A stretch of DNA of 7,233 bases from Candidatus Pacearchaeota archaeon. Lineage in GTDB: Archaea > Nanoarchaeota > Nanoarchaeia > Pacearchaeales > GW2011-AR1. The notes under the pieces are model-generated. The model made no database searches. It was not told the DNA's origin and saw only the letters and a list, made by a program, of their open reading frames with translations. The translations under genes were made by a program, and so were the position numbers. Positions within the stretch are counted from its first letter, which is position 1; every line of letters begins with the position of its first letter. Where the stretch lies: assembly GCA_002690445.1 (NCBI GenBank), contig NZER01000085.1:1-7233 (forward strand), written 5' to 3'. Positions 1 through 5,625 of this stretch are shown piece by piece.

Positions 1-1
1 C

Positions 2-1291
2 GAAGATATTGTTAAAACTGTACTTATGCCCTTTTTGGTTGCGCCACAGGACATAGCAGAAAGAATAAAAGTAAGAGAAATAGAAGACTCATTAATAAAG
101 AGGGGAGAAATGAAAGAAGAGGACCGAATGGTTTTTGGCAACAAGTCTAAAATGATTGCCTTATCCTCTGCCAGTTATACTTTTGAGAATTTATATAAAA
201 CATACAAAGAATGGGTGGAGAGAATATACCTAAAAGAAAAAGATCCGAAATCTTCATATTTTGTTTCTCAGCTCGGATACGAAGCGTTGCCAGAAGACAT
301 GATAGATAGAACAATAATTGAAGAAGCTCAAAACGGAGGGCAAAGTCATTCCTCTTTTCAGCGAGAATACTGTGCTCAATTTACCGATGGTAGCGATTCG
401 TATTTTAGTGCCAAAAAAATGTTTGCATGCACCGTGCCCGATGGTCAGGCGCCGAGTACGCTAATAAAAGGGGCGCCTGGAAAAAAGTACATTTTAGCAA
501 TAGACCCAAGTTTTAGTAATAGTCCTACGTCCGATTTTTTTGCAATGGCGGTTCTCGAACTAGATGAAGAAAACGAAACTTCCACTCTTGTTCATAATTA
601 TGCTGTTGCTGGCGGAAATCTAAAGGATCATATTAATTATCTTTATTATTTATTAACTTATTTTGATTTTGAAATGATATGTATTGATAACGCTGGTTAT
701 CAATTTATTGATGGCGCAAATGAATCTAAGGATTTTAGAAGTAAAAAAATTAATTTAAAATTTTTGGATTTCGATTCAAACAAAGAAGATGTAGACTATC
801 AACTTGAAATAAAAAGATTAAAGAATGCTATAAACAAAGAAGATGGAAAGATTTGCTTTAAACAGGTATTTACCAGTGATTTTTTAAGACGTAGTAACGA
901 AAGCTTGCAAAGCTCTATAGACCACAAAAAAATATGGTTTGCCTCGAGAACAACTGCGGACGAATCAGCGTTTCAAAAAACGTCCAACATCTTTGTTCCG
1001 CTTAAATTAATTAAAGAAAATTCCATACTAGACTTTATTGAATGGCAAGATGATTTAGTTTATCAGGTAAAGAAGCAGTGTGCTCTAGTTGAGGTAAAAA
1101 GTACCCCAAGGGGCGTACAAACGTTCGATCTACCCCTGCATCTCAAAAGGAGTACGTCTATTAGTAGAGCAAGAAAAGATAATTATACAGCCTTGCTTTT
1201 GGCTAATTGGGCAGCTAATATATATTTTGATGCTAAAAAAACAAAGTTAGATATAATTAACGCCACTTTTGAGCCTAAAATTATAAGATAA
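2..1291 (+). CDS. terL: Phage terminase large subunit, C-terminal part (5' end outside window)
   Basis: This is the ATPase/nuclease subunit of the DNA-packaging motor, which docks on the portal, pumps DNA into the prohead and cuts the concatemer. The frame stays open to the window edge (eight codons before the first ATG at 26), so the Walker A/B part of the ATPase domain lies upstream and the ATG at 26 is probably internal. Numbering from that Met, ALSSAS at 45-50 fits the ATPase coupling motif. The RNase H-fold nuclease spans about 150-400. Its three expected metal-binding acids are visible: D160 in ILAIDPS, D221 in MICIDNAG and D385 in RKDNYTALLLANW. The next gene encodes the portal, the usual terL-portal order. 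The fold and catalytic residues make the family call firm. The packaging type (headful, cos or other) cannot be read from this fragment. Confidence 0.93.
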   Translation, partial: EDIVKTVLMPFLVAPQDIAERIKVREIEDSLIKRGEMKEEDRMVFGNKSKMIALSSASYTFENLYKTYKEWVERIYLKEKDPKSSYFVSQLGYEALPEDMIDRTIIEEAQNGGQSHSSFQREYCAQFTDGSDSYFSAKKMFACTVPDGQAPSTLIKGAPGKKYILAIDPSFSNSPTSDFFAMAVLELDEENETSTLVHNYAVAGGNLKDHINYLYYLLTYFDFEMICIDNAGYQFIDGANESKDFRSKKINLKFLDFDSNKEDVDYQLEIKRLKNAINKEDGKICFKQVFTSDFLRRSNESLQSSIDHKKIWFASRTTADESAFQKTSNIFVPLKLIKENSILDFIEWQDDLVYQVKKQCALVEVKSTPRGVQTFDLPLHLKRSTSISRARKDNYTALLLANWAANIYFDAKKTKLDIINATFEPKIIR

Positions 1292-1293
1292 TA

Positions 1294-1309
1294 GTGTAAT
1301 AGAATTAAA
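1294..1309 (+). promoter_or_regulatory. GTGTAATA start-associated motif before the portal gene
   Basis: The 18-nt gap between terminase stop and portal ATG holds GTGTAATA and no Shine-Dalgarno sequence. The 7-mer GTGTAAT (1294-1300) ends 9 nt before the ATG. The same 7-mer stands 7-10 nt before three other starts in the window (3558, 6750, 7030). Its role is inferred: a phage late-promoter element or a non-canonical translation signal. Confidence 0.45.
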
Positions 1310-3577
1310 ATGAAAAAGAGTAGTAAGAAATCCACTAAAAGTACGGAAAATAAGAAAACGACAAGGGCCTTACCAAAAAAAGCGACTAAGGCTTCGTCCA
1401 AGAAGAGTGCTAAGTCCCCCAAAGCCTCAGCAGCCTCCACAACTACAGGCAAAAAAAGAGGAAGACCCAAGAAAATAGACCTTTTGGTGGAAAAAAAGAA
1501 AACTCCAAAAGCAGTCGTTGTTTCTGATTCAACTGCGCCAAAATCCACAAAAAAAATCGTAAGAAAAAAATTAAATGCTTTAGATGATATAACTCCAGTT
1601 GAAGCTTCGTTAAGCGAATCTTATGCAAGTACTGTACGAAGAAACAAATCGGCAACAATAGAAAGAACAGACAGGTTTACAAACATAGAAGACGGATTGG
1701 TTCCATTCAAGTGGTCTAGCACTTATGGTCAAAACTCCAATGTCACAGTTAAAGATGCGGTTATTTTGTGTCAAAAAACTTACTATAATTTTGCAATATT
1801 TAGAAACGTTATAGATTTAATGACAGAGTTTTCGTCTAGTAATATTTTCTTTAGAGGAGGCAATAAAAAATCAAAACGTTTTTTTCAAGCGTTTTTTAAA
1901 AAGATTGGTCTTTGGAGCTTTCAAGAAAAATTTTTCAGAGAGTATTATAGATCTGGAAATGTATTTATGTATAGATTTGATGGAAAATTTAAAGACAAAG
2001 ATATAAATAAAATTACCCAAACATTCGGCGCAAAATCTTCTACGAATAAATTGCCTGTGCGCTGGATTATTTTGAATCCGGCAGATATCCAAATGGCTGG
2101 AACTCTTTCTTTTAGTCAAGGAAAATATTTTAAGGTTCTAACTGACTATGAACTTCATAGATTAAAAAATCCCCAATCGGATGAAGACATACAGCTTCTA
2201 GAGAGTCTTCCTAAAGAAACGAGAGAAAAACTTAAAAACCAATCTTTGTCTGTTTTAACCATGCCTTTGAAAGCCGATAAGGTTACGGCGGTTTTTTATA
2301 AAAAGCAAGATTACGAACCATTTGCGGTTCCTATGGGATATCCAGTTTTAGATGATATAAATTGGAAAGCAGAAATGAAAAAAATGGACATGGCAATAGC
2401 AAGAACTATGCAACAGGCTATATTGTTGGTAACAATGGGTACGGAACCAGATAAAGGAGGCATAAACCAAAAAAACTTAGAAGCTATGCAGAAAATTTTC
2501 GACAACGAATCTGTTGGTAGAGTTCTTATAGCGGATTATACTACCAAGGCAGAATTTGTTGTACCCAGGATTGGCGACCTTCTAGACTCTAAAAAGTACG
2601 AAGTGGTAAACGAAGATATAAAGCAAGGATTAAATAATATACTCGTTGGTCAAGAAAAATTTGCCAATCAAAACATTAAAGTAAAAGTTTTTATAGAAAG
2701 ACTAAGGCAAGCAAGAGAAGCTTTTATAAACGAATTTCTTTATCCAGAAATGAGACGAATCTCCAAGATTCTTGGGTTTAGAAATACTCCCACTCCCCAT
2801 TTCGAAGATGCAGACATAAAAGATGACGTTCAGTTCAATAGGATCTATACAAGGCTTATTGAATTAGGTATTCTGACTCCGGAAGAGGGCGTAACGGCAA
2901 TTGAAACCGGAAGGCTGCCAGACGGCAAAGAGTCTATTGAATCACAGCAAATGCACAAGCCTCATAAAGATGCGGGGCTTTTTGAACCCGTTATTGGTGG
3001 TCCATTTACTCAAAAAGAAATGCAAAACGAAACAATAAAATCTAATGAAAAAATAAATACAGAAAATCTTGACTCTAGCGAAAAAATTAACGAGGTTAAG
3101 ATAAAAAACACCCCTTCTACAGCACCAAAAACAAAACAAAAATCTTCAACTAAAAAAACAGCTAAAGAAAACGGCAGGCCTCCCGGATCAGGAACGCCAC
3201 AAAGCACGAAAAATGTTAAACCCATCGGGGGGCCAGGATATGGCTTCAGCCTGTCTAAAATAAAAGATAATATGATTTTGGCTCAAAAGTTAGACCTAGT
3301 TGTTCAATCAAAGCTTAGAGAAATGCACGATATTAAAAGAATGAGCAAAAAACAAAAAGAGGTTAGCGAGGACATTTCGCGCCTTATTGTCGCTAATGAA
3401 AATCCCAAAGATTGGGAAGCGAATGTCGAAAAATATTGTAAAACTCCCGTGGATCATAATCAAGCAAGAGCAAAAGAGGTGGAAGATTTGGCTTTTGAAC
3501 ATCAAATAGATTATTATCTTGCATCCATTTTATACTCAAGTAAGTGTAATAATAAACGTGAAAAAGATAAACAATAA
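1310..3577 (+). CDS. Phage portal protein with basic AT-hook-like N-tail and C-terminal extension
   Basis: The portal forms the dodecameric ring at the unique capsid vertex through which DNA enters and leaves and on which terminase and neck assemble. The portal-like core spans about residues 120-585: YYRSGNVFMYR, WIILNPADIQMAG, a helical stem around 355-500, and LGILTPEEGVTAIETGRLP followed by GLFEPVIGGPF near its end. At 755 residues it exceeds the usual 450-560. Residues 1-90 are Lys/Ser/Ala/Thr-rich and histone-H1-like, with KKRGRPKK at 48-55 matching the AT-hook core. A second Lys/Ser/Thr linker at about 600-630 contains NGRPPGSG and leads to a charged helical tail ending at 755. The last 20 bases overlap the next gene. 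The portal call rests on the core pattern and on adjacency to terminase. DNA binding by the tails is inference. Confidence 0.9.
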   Translation: MKKSSKKSTKSTENKKTTRALPKKATKASSKKSAKSPKASAASTTTGKKRGRPKKIDLLVEKKKTPKAVVVSDSTAPKSTKKIVRKKLNALDDITPVEASLSESYASTVRRNKSATIERTDRFTNIEDGLVPFKWSSTYGQNSNVTVKDAVILCQKTYYNFAIFRNVIDLMTEFSSSNIFFRGGNKKSKRFFQAFFKKIGLWSFQEKFFREYYRSGNVFMYRFDGKFKDKDINKITQTFGAKSSTNKLPVRWIILNPADIQMAGTLSFSQGKYFKVLTDYELHRLKNPQSDEDIQLLESLPKETREKLKNQSLSVLTMPLKADKVTAVFYKKQDYEPFAVPMGYPVLDDINWKAEMKKMDMAIARTMQQAILLVTMGTEPDKGGINQKNLEAMQKIFDNESVGRVLIADYTTKAEFVVPRIGDLLDSKKYEVVNEDIKQGLNNILVGQEKFANQNIKVKVFIERLRQAREAFINEFLYPEMRRISKILGFRNTPTPHFEDADIKDDVQFNRIYTRLIELGILTPEEGVTAIETGRLPDGKESIESQQMHKPHKDAGLFEPVIGGPFTQKEMQNETIKSNEKINTENLDSSEKINEVKIKNTPSTAPKTKQKSSTKKTAKENGRPPGSGTPQSTKNVKPIGGPGYGFSLSKIKDNMILAQKLDLVVQSKLREMHDIKRMSKKQKEVSEDISRLIVANENPKDWEANVEKYCKTPVDHNQARAKEVEDLAFEHQIDYYLASILYSSKCNNKREKDKQ
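3544..3557 (+). promoter_or_regulatory. GTGTAATA start-associated motif inside the portal 3' end
   Basis: GTGTAATAATAAAC lies in the last codons of the portal gene, and its GTGTAAT core (3544-3550) ends 7 nt before a GTG codon at 3558. The match to the motif before 1310, 6750 and 7030 favours GTG 3558 as the true start of the small gene, even though the motif here is constrained by the overlapping portal frame. Confidence 0.4.
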
Positions 3578-3743
3578 CTCAATAGTCCTATGTAAAGGTA
3601 AAGCGTGTTGCCCCATTTTAACACTTAATGAAAACTCAGTAACTATAAAAGATGATTATGGAAGCGAAGTAAACATGACCAAAGAGCAAGCGTTGCTTGT
3701 CGGTATAGCAATAAAAGAATTAGAAAATCATGGAAGAAAATAA
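3558..3743 (+). CDS. Small CCP-motif phage protein, function unknown
   Basis: A 61-residue soluble protein if translation starts at GTG 3558. The frame is also open from an ATG at 3519, giving 74 residues. I prefer 3558 because a GTGTAATA motif sits 7 nt upstream, and because the product then starts directly at a compact beta-rich sequence: NSIVLCKGKACCPIL, NSVTIKDDYGSEV, then a helix from TKEQALL to the C-terminus. The Cys cluster C-x4-CC-P could bind a metal or form a disulfide. I have a loose memory of similar CCP-containing small proteins in other tailed phages but know no function. It overlaps the portal by 20 nt and the tubulin-like gene by 14 nt, so its translation is probably coupled to both. 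It has no helix-turn-helix resembling the TubR adaptor of TubZ partition systems. Confidence 0.7.
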   Translation: MKKINNNSIVLCKGKACCPILTLNENSVTIKDDYGSEVNMTKEQALLVGIAIKELENHGRK

Positions 3744-4890
3744 AGATAATCAAGTAGACGCCATTAAATCTATGTATGGAGAGCCAGTTTCGGTGGATAT
3801 CACCATGCCAGACATTCCAATACCGGCATCAATAGAAGAAAAAGTAGAAAAAAATAAAGACGAATGTGATGTCGCGTTTAAATTCGCATTTGTAGGAGCA
3901 GGGCAAGGGGGGTCAAGAATAGCGCACGCTTTCCAACGATTGGGTTATAGAAAATTATCAGCAATTAACACCGCGCAACAAGATCTTAATACTATAGACC
4001 TGGAACACAAACTTTGTATAGGAACAGGTGGAGCAGGCAAAGATCCGTCTAAGGCCAAGGGCGACTATAACGAAAAAAGAGAAGATGTTTTGGATTTTAT
4101 GCGTTATTCTTTTGGTGAAGATTTTGACCGAATCTTTGTCTGTGCGGGGGCAGGCGGAGGAACTGGAGCAGGCACGGTGTGTCCATTGGTAGACACGGTA
4201 CAAGAGCTATATGACATTGTAAACTGTTCGACAAGGAAAGTGGGAGTGATATTAGCTTTACCAAAAATTTCAGAAGGTAAAAAAGTAAATGAAAATGCCT
4301 TCAAAACGCTTTCTCATGTTTACGATTTAGTTGAACAAGGCAAAGTTTCTCCATTGATTATTTTAGACAACGAAAAAATTAATAAACTTTATCCGGGTTT
4401 AGCCGTATCTCCATTTTGGGAAACTGCAAATAATAGCGTAGCAGGCTTGTTCCATCTTTTTAATCATACTGCGTCCAAGGACAGTAGTTATTCTGCATTT
4501 GATCCAAACGATTATAAGAGCGTTTTGGATTCTGGTTTAATTGTGTTTGGTGCGGCACCAATTAAAGACTGGGAAAATCAAATGACCCTAACAAAAACCG
4601 TGAGAGATAATGTTAAACATAATGTTCTTTCTGGGGGAGTAAATATAGCTTCTGGTTCAACGGCTGCAGTGGTCATGATCGGCGGAACCAATGTTTTAGA
4701 TTCTGTTCCGCAAGAAAACTTAGATAAGGCATTCGAACAATTTTCAAGGATGCTTGGAAAGAACAATACCGTGCACCGTGGTATTTATAGCGGAAATCAA
4801 GATAATCTTACAGTATATACTGCCATTGGAGGGCTGGATAGACCTGATGCCAAGTTGCGAGAATTAAAAGAGCTTGGCGATTTACTTTAA
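3730..4890 (+). CDS. Tubulin/FtsZ-superfamily GTPase, TubZ-like
   Basis: A 386-residue cytoplasmic GTPase predicted to form filaments. The nucleotide-binding loops appear in order: T1 GAGQGG (56-61), INTAQQDL (79-86), T3 GTGGAGKDP (98-106), the tubulin signature GGGTGAG (142-148), T5 LPKISEG (177-183), LDNEKIN (212-218) and helix H7 around ETANNSVAGL. The T7 region reads FDPNDYKSVL. D258 and D261 align with the two catalytic Asp of the FtsZ NxDxxD loop, while the loop Asn is Ala256. FDxx(D/E)(F/Y) and the end pattern VYTAIGGLDRP resemble Bacillus TubZ more than FtsZ, compared from memory. A charged extension of about 50 residues precedes the GTPase core. The protein stops after a short helix, with neither the FtsZ C-terminal anchor peptide nor a long TubZ tail. 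It starts inside the preceding small gene with no Shine-Dalgarno, so coupling is likely. The superfamily is near certain. The role (virion positioning, DNA segregation, interference with host division) is unknown. Confidence 0.93.
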   Translation: MEENKDNQVDAIKSMYGEPVSVDITMPDIPIPASIEEKVEKNKDECDVAFKFAFVGAGQGGSRIAHAFQRLGYRKLSAINTAQQDLNTIDLEHKLCIGTGGAGKDPSKAKGDYNEKREDVLDFMRYSFGEDFDRIFVCAGAGGGTGAGTVCPLVDTVQELYDIVNCSTRKVGVILALPKISEGKKVNENAFKTLSHVYDLVEQGKVSPLIILDNEKINKLYPGLAVSPFWETANNSVAGLFHLFNHTASKDSSYSAFDPNDYKSVLDSGLIVFGAAPIKDWENQMTLTKTVRDNVKHNVLSGGVNIASGSTAAVVMIGGTNVLDSVPQENLDKAFEQFSRMLGKNNTVHRGIYSGNQDNLTVYTAIGGLDRPDAKLRELKELGDLL

Positions 4891-4905
4891 AAATAATCTT
4901 TTTTT

Positions 4906-4934
4906 TTGACATTCACACTTCTCCGCTTCATAAT
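4906..4934 (+). promoter_or_regulatory. Sigma70-type promoter before the holin-like gene
   Basis: A perfect -35 box TTGACA (4906-4911), a 17-nt spacer and -10 CATAAT (4929-4934, 5 of 6 consensus) lie in the 67-nt gap after the tubulin-like gene. The predicted start near 4941 would coincide with the Shine-Dalgarno, giving a leader of about 17 nt. A run of nine T (4899-4907) overlaps the -35 box from upstream. It is the best promoter-like sequence I see in the window. Activity is inferred from consensus only. Confidence 0.65.
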
Positions 4935-4940
4935 GTAACA

Positions 4941-4946
4941 AGGAGA
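4941..4946 (+). promoter_or_regulatory. Shine-Dalgarno of the holin-like gene
   Basis: AGGAGA lies 11 nt before ATG 4958. It is one of only two strong Shine-Dalgarno sequences noticed in the window, the other being at 6400, and it contrasts with the GTGTAATA-type leaders elsewhere. Confidence 0.6.
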
Positions 4947-4957
4947 AATTATATATT

Positions 4958-5164
4958 ATGGCAAATAATAAAGAAGTGAAAGCTGGTTGGCGCACGACCG
5001 AATTCTGGATTACGGTGGTTGTGGCATTGGGTTCATTGCTCTGGGGAGCAAATGTGCTGGATCCAGAGGGTGCGGGAACAGCAAACAAAGTCTTTGGCCT
5101 TGTGGTCAGTGGACTTGCAGCAGTTGGATATACCGTATCTAGAGGCCTAGCCAAAAAGGGTTAA
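4958..5164 (+). CDS. Holin-like two-TM phage membrane protein
   Basis: A 68-residue inner-membrane protein with two hydrophobic segments, about residues 16-34 (FWITVVVALGSLLWG) and 44-60 (KVFGLVVSGLAAVGYTV), joined by a DPEGAGTA turn. Lys/Arg at both ends (K5, K8, R12; R62, K66, K67) predict a hairpin with both termini in the cytoplasm, as in class II holins that open the membrane at lysis. The ends, GWRTTEFW and GYTVSRGLAKKG, resemble a common small phage holin-like family as I remember it. It is the first gene after a sigma70-type promoter and a good Shine-Dalgarno, and is followed closely by a small charged protein and a lipoprotein. By hand count it is about 49% G+C, richer than much of the AT-rich surroundings. 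No endolysin is adjacent, so lysis function is likely but unproven. Confidence 0.75.
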   Translation: MANNKEVKAGWRTTEFWITVVVALGSLLWGANVLDPEGAGTANKVFGLVVSGLAAVGYTVSRGLAKKG

Positions 5165-5167
5165 CCC
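5158..5167 (+). repeat. Perfect palindrome GGGTTAACCC at the start of the next gene
   Basis: A 10-bp perfect palindrome includes the holin-like stop codon (5162-5164) and touches ATG 5168. Its left half overlaps the likely ribosome-binding AAGGG (5156-5160), so pairing in RNA could only form a tight, weak hairpin. It may be chance. Confidence 0.35.
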
Positions 5168-5359
5168 ATGGTTTGGCTAACGGCAGTTATTAAAGCTATC
5201 TTAGAGTGGCTTACTGCTGAGGTTAAGAAAGATACTAAGGCAAGCGATGCCGACGATATCCCTCAGTCTCTTAGAGATCGATGGCGAGACAGAATAAACA
5301 AGCAGCTCGAAAAACAAAAAGAAAAAAAAGATGAAAGCAATACTGACACTAATAGTTAG
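5168..5359 (+). CDS. Small amphipathic/charged protein in the lysis-type cluster
   Basis: A 63-residue protein whose first 17 residues (MVWLTAVIKAILEWLTA) form a hydrophobic but amphipathic stretch with K9 and E13 on one face, better suited to lying on a membrane than to spanning it. The rest is highly charged: KKDTKASDADDIPQSLRDRW, then a Lys/Glu/Gln-rich helix. It starts 3 nt after the holin-like stop with AAGGG as ribosome-binding site, and its last 29 nt overlap the lipoprotein gene in another frame. Holin, charged helical protein, then overlapping lipoprotein recalls an Rz/Rz1 spanin pair. The weak membrane segment and short length make an inner-membrane spanin uncertain. A DAD...RDRxRDR-type small protein next to phage holins is familiar to me, but its function is not. 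Confidence 0.65.
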   Translation: MVWLTAVIKAILEWLTAEVKKDTKASDADDIPQSLRDRWRDRINKQLEKQKEKKDESNTDTNS

Positions 5360-5549
5360 CTCTCTTCTTTTAGTTGGCTGTGGTTCAACTCGAGTTGTGT
5401 TTGTTGATACTCAGGCAGATTTAGTAAGAATTGGCCCCGGCTTTCCCGCAGGAAAAGTTTATATACTTAAAAACGGAGAATGGGTGTTAAGTAAAAATAA
5501 GGTTAAATTGCCAGAAGGATGGTATGCTGGAGGAATACCCAAAGAATAG
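5331..5549 (+). CDS. Small lipoprotein, possible o-spanin-like or other lysis-region lipoprotein
   Basis: A 72-residue protein with a signal peptide: K2, hydrophobic ILTLIVSSLLL, then lipobox LVGC with C17 as the lipidated cysteine. Gly and Ser follow the Cys, with no Asp at +2, so Lol sorting to the outer membrane is expected by the E. coli rule. The 56-residue mature part reads STRVVFVDTQADLVRIGP, then GKVYILKNGEWVLSKNKV and ends LPEGWYAGGIPKE. It looks like a small beta-rich domain, not the Pro-rich tail of classical Rz1. The start lies within the previous gene behind an A-rich stretch without a Shine-Dalgarno, suggesting translational coupling. Alternatives to an o-spanin role are superinfection exclusion or an accessory lysis function. 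The lipoprotein call is firm and the role is not. Confidence 0.8.
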   Translation: MKAILTLIVSSLLLVGCGSTRVVFVDTQADLVRIGPGFPAGKVYILKNGEWVLSKNKVKLPEGWYAGGIPKE

Positions 5550-5574
5550 CAATTTACAAATAGTTCTATTCGGG

Positions 5575-5608
5575 AATTGCGTGGGTGTAATCACTTGTGC
5601 AATTTTTT
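5575..5608 (+). terminator. Rho-independent terminator after the lysis-type cluster
   Basis: The left arm 5575-5587 (AATTGCGTGGGTG) pairs over 13 positions with the right arm 5592-5604 (CACTTGTGCAATT) around a four-base TAAT loop, followed by a T run (5603-5608). Four central pairs are G-U wobbles, so the stem works in + strand RNA but would have A-C mismatches in the opposite transcript. It lies 26 nt after the lipoprotein gene and just before the protease gene, closing the unit opened by the 4906 promoter. Confidence 0.75.
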
Positions 5609-5625
5609 ATTAAAAAATCAAGATT

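Noticed and set aside
1183..1548. 121-codon reverse-strand open frame with hydrophobic product
   Set aside because: It is the complement of the Lys-rich portal N-terminus (AAA/AAG read as TTT/CTT), has no ribosome-binding site, and overlaps two well-supported + strand genes.
3519..3557. ATG 3519 as the start of the CCP-motif protein
   Set aside because: It would add 13 residues encoded entirely within the portal gene. GTG 3558 has the upstream motif and begins at the compact domain. Not excluded.
3544..3760. TubR gene or centromere-like iterons near the tubulin gene
   Set aside because: The only upstream small gene lacks a helix-turn-helix and I see no tandem short repeats in the junctions.
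3730..4890. Tubulin-like protein as a host FtsZ from an adjacent bacterial chromosome
   Set aside because: The neighbours are phage genes, the FtsZ C-terminal anchor peptide is missing, and the T7 region and C-terminal pattern look TubZ-like.
4867..4907. T run of nine after the tubulin-like gene as a terminator
   Set aside because: No G+C-containing stem precedes it. Only a weak A/T pairing (TTAAAAG with CTTTAA) can be drawn, and the T run overlaps the -35 box.
4882..5154. 90-codon reverse-strand open frame over the holin-like gene
   Set aside because: It runs antisense to a gene with good promoter, Shine-Dalgarno and membrane-protein pattern, and its product shows no recognisable domain.
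5168..5549. A confident Rz/Rz1 spanin pair call
   Set aside because: Gene overlap and order fit, but the first protein lacks a convincing transmembrane segment and the lipoprotein lacks a Pro-rich tail, so only a tentative note was kept.
5585..5591. Fifth GTGTAAT copy as a start-associated motif for the protease gene
   Set aside because: It lies 34 nt from ATG 5626, and its bases are explained by the terminator arm and loop; an in-frame stop at 5611 rules out a closer upstream start.
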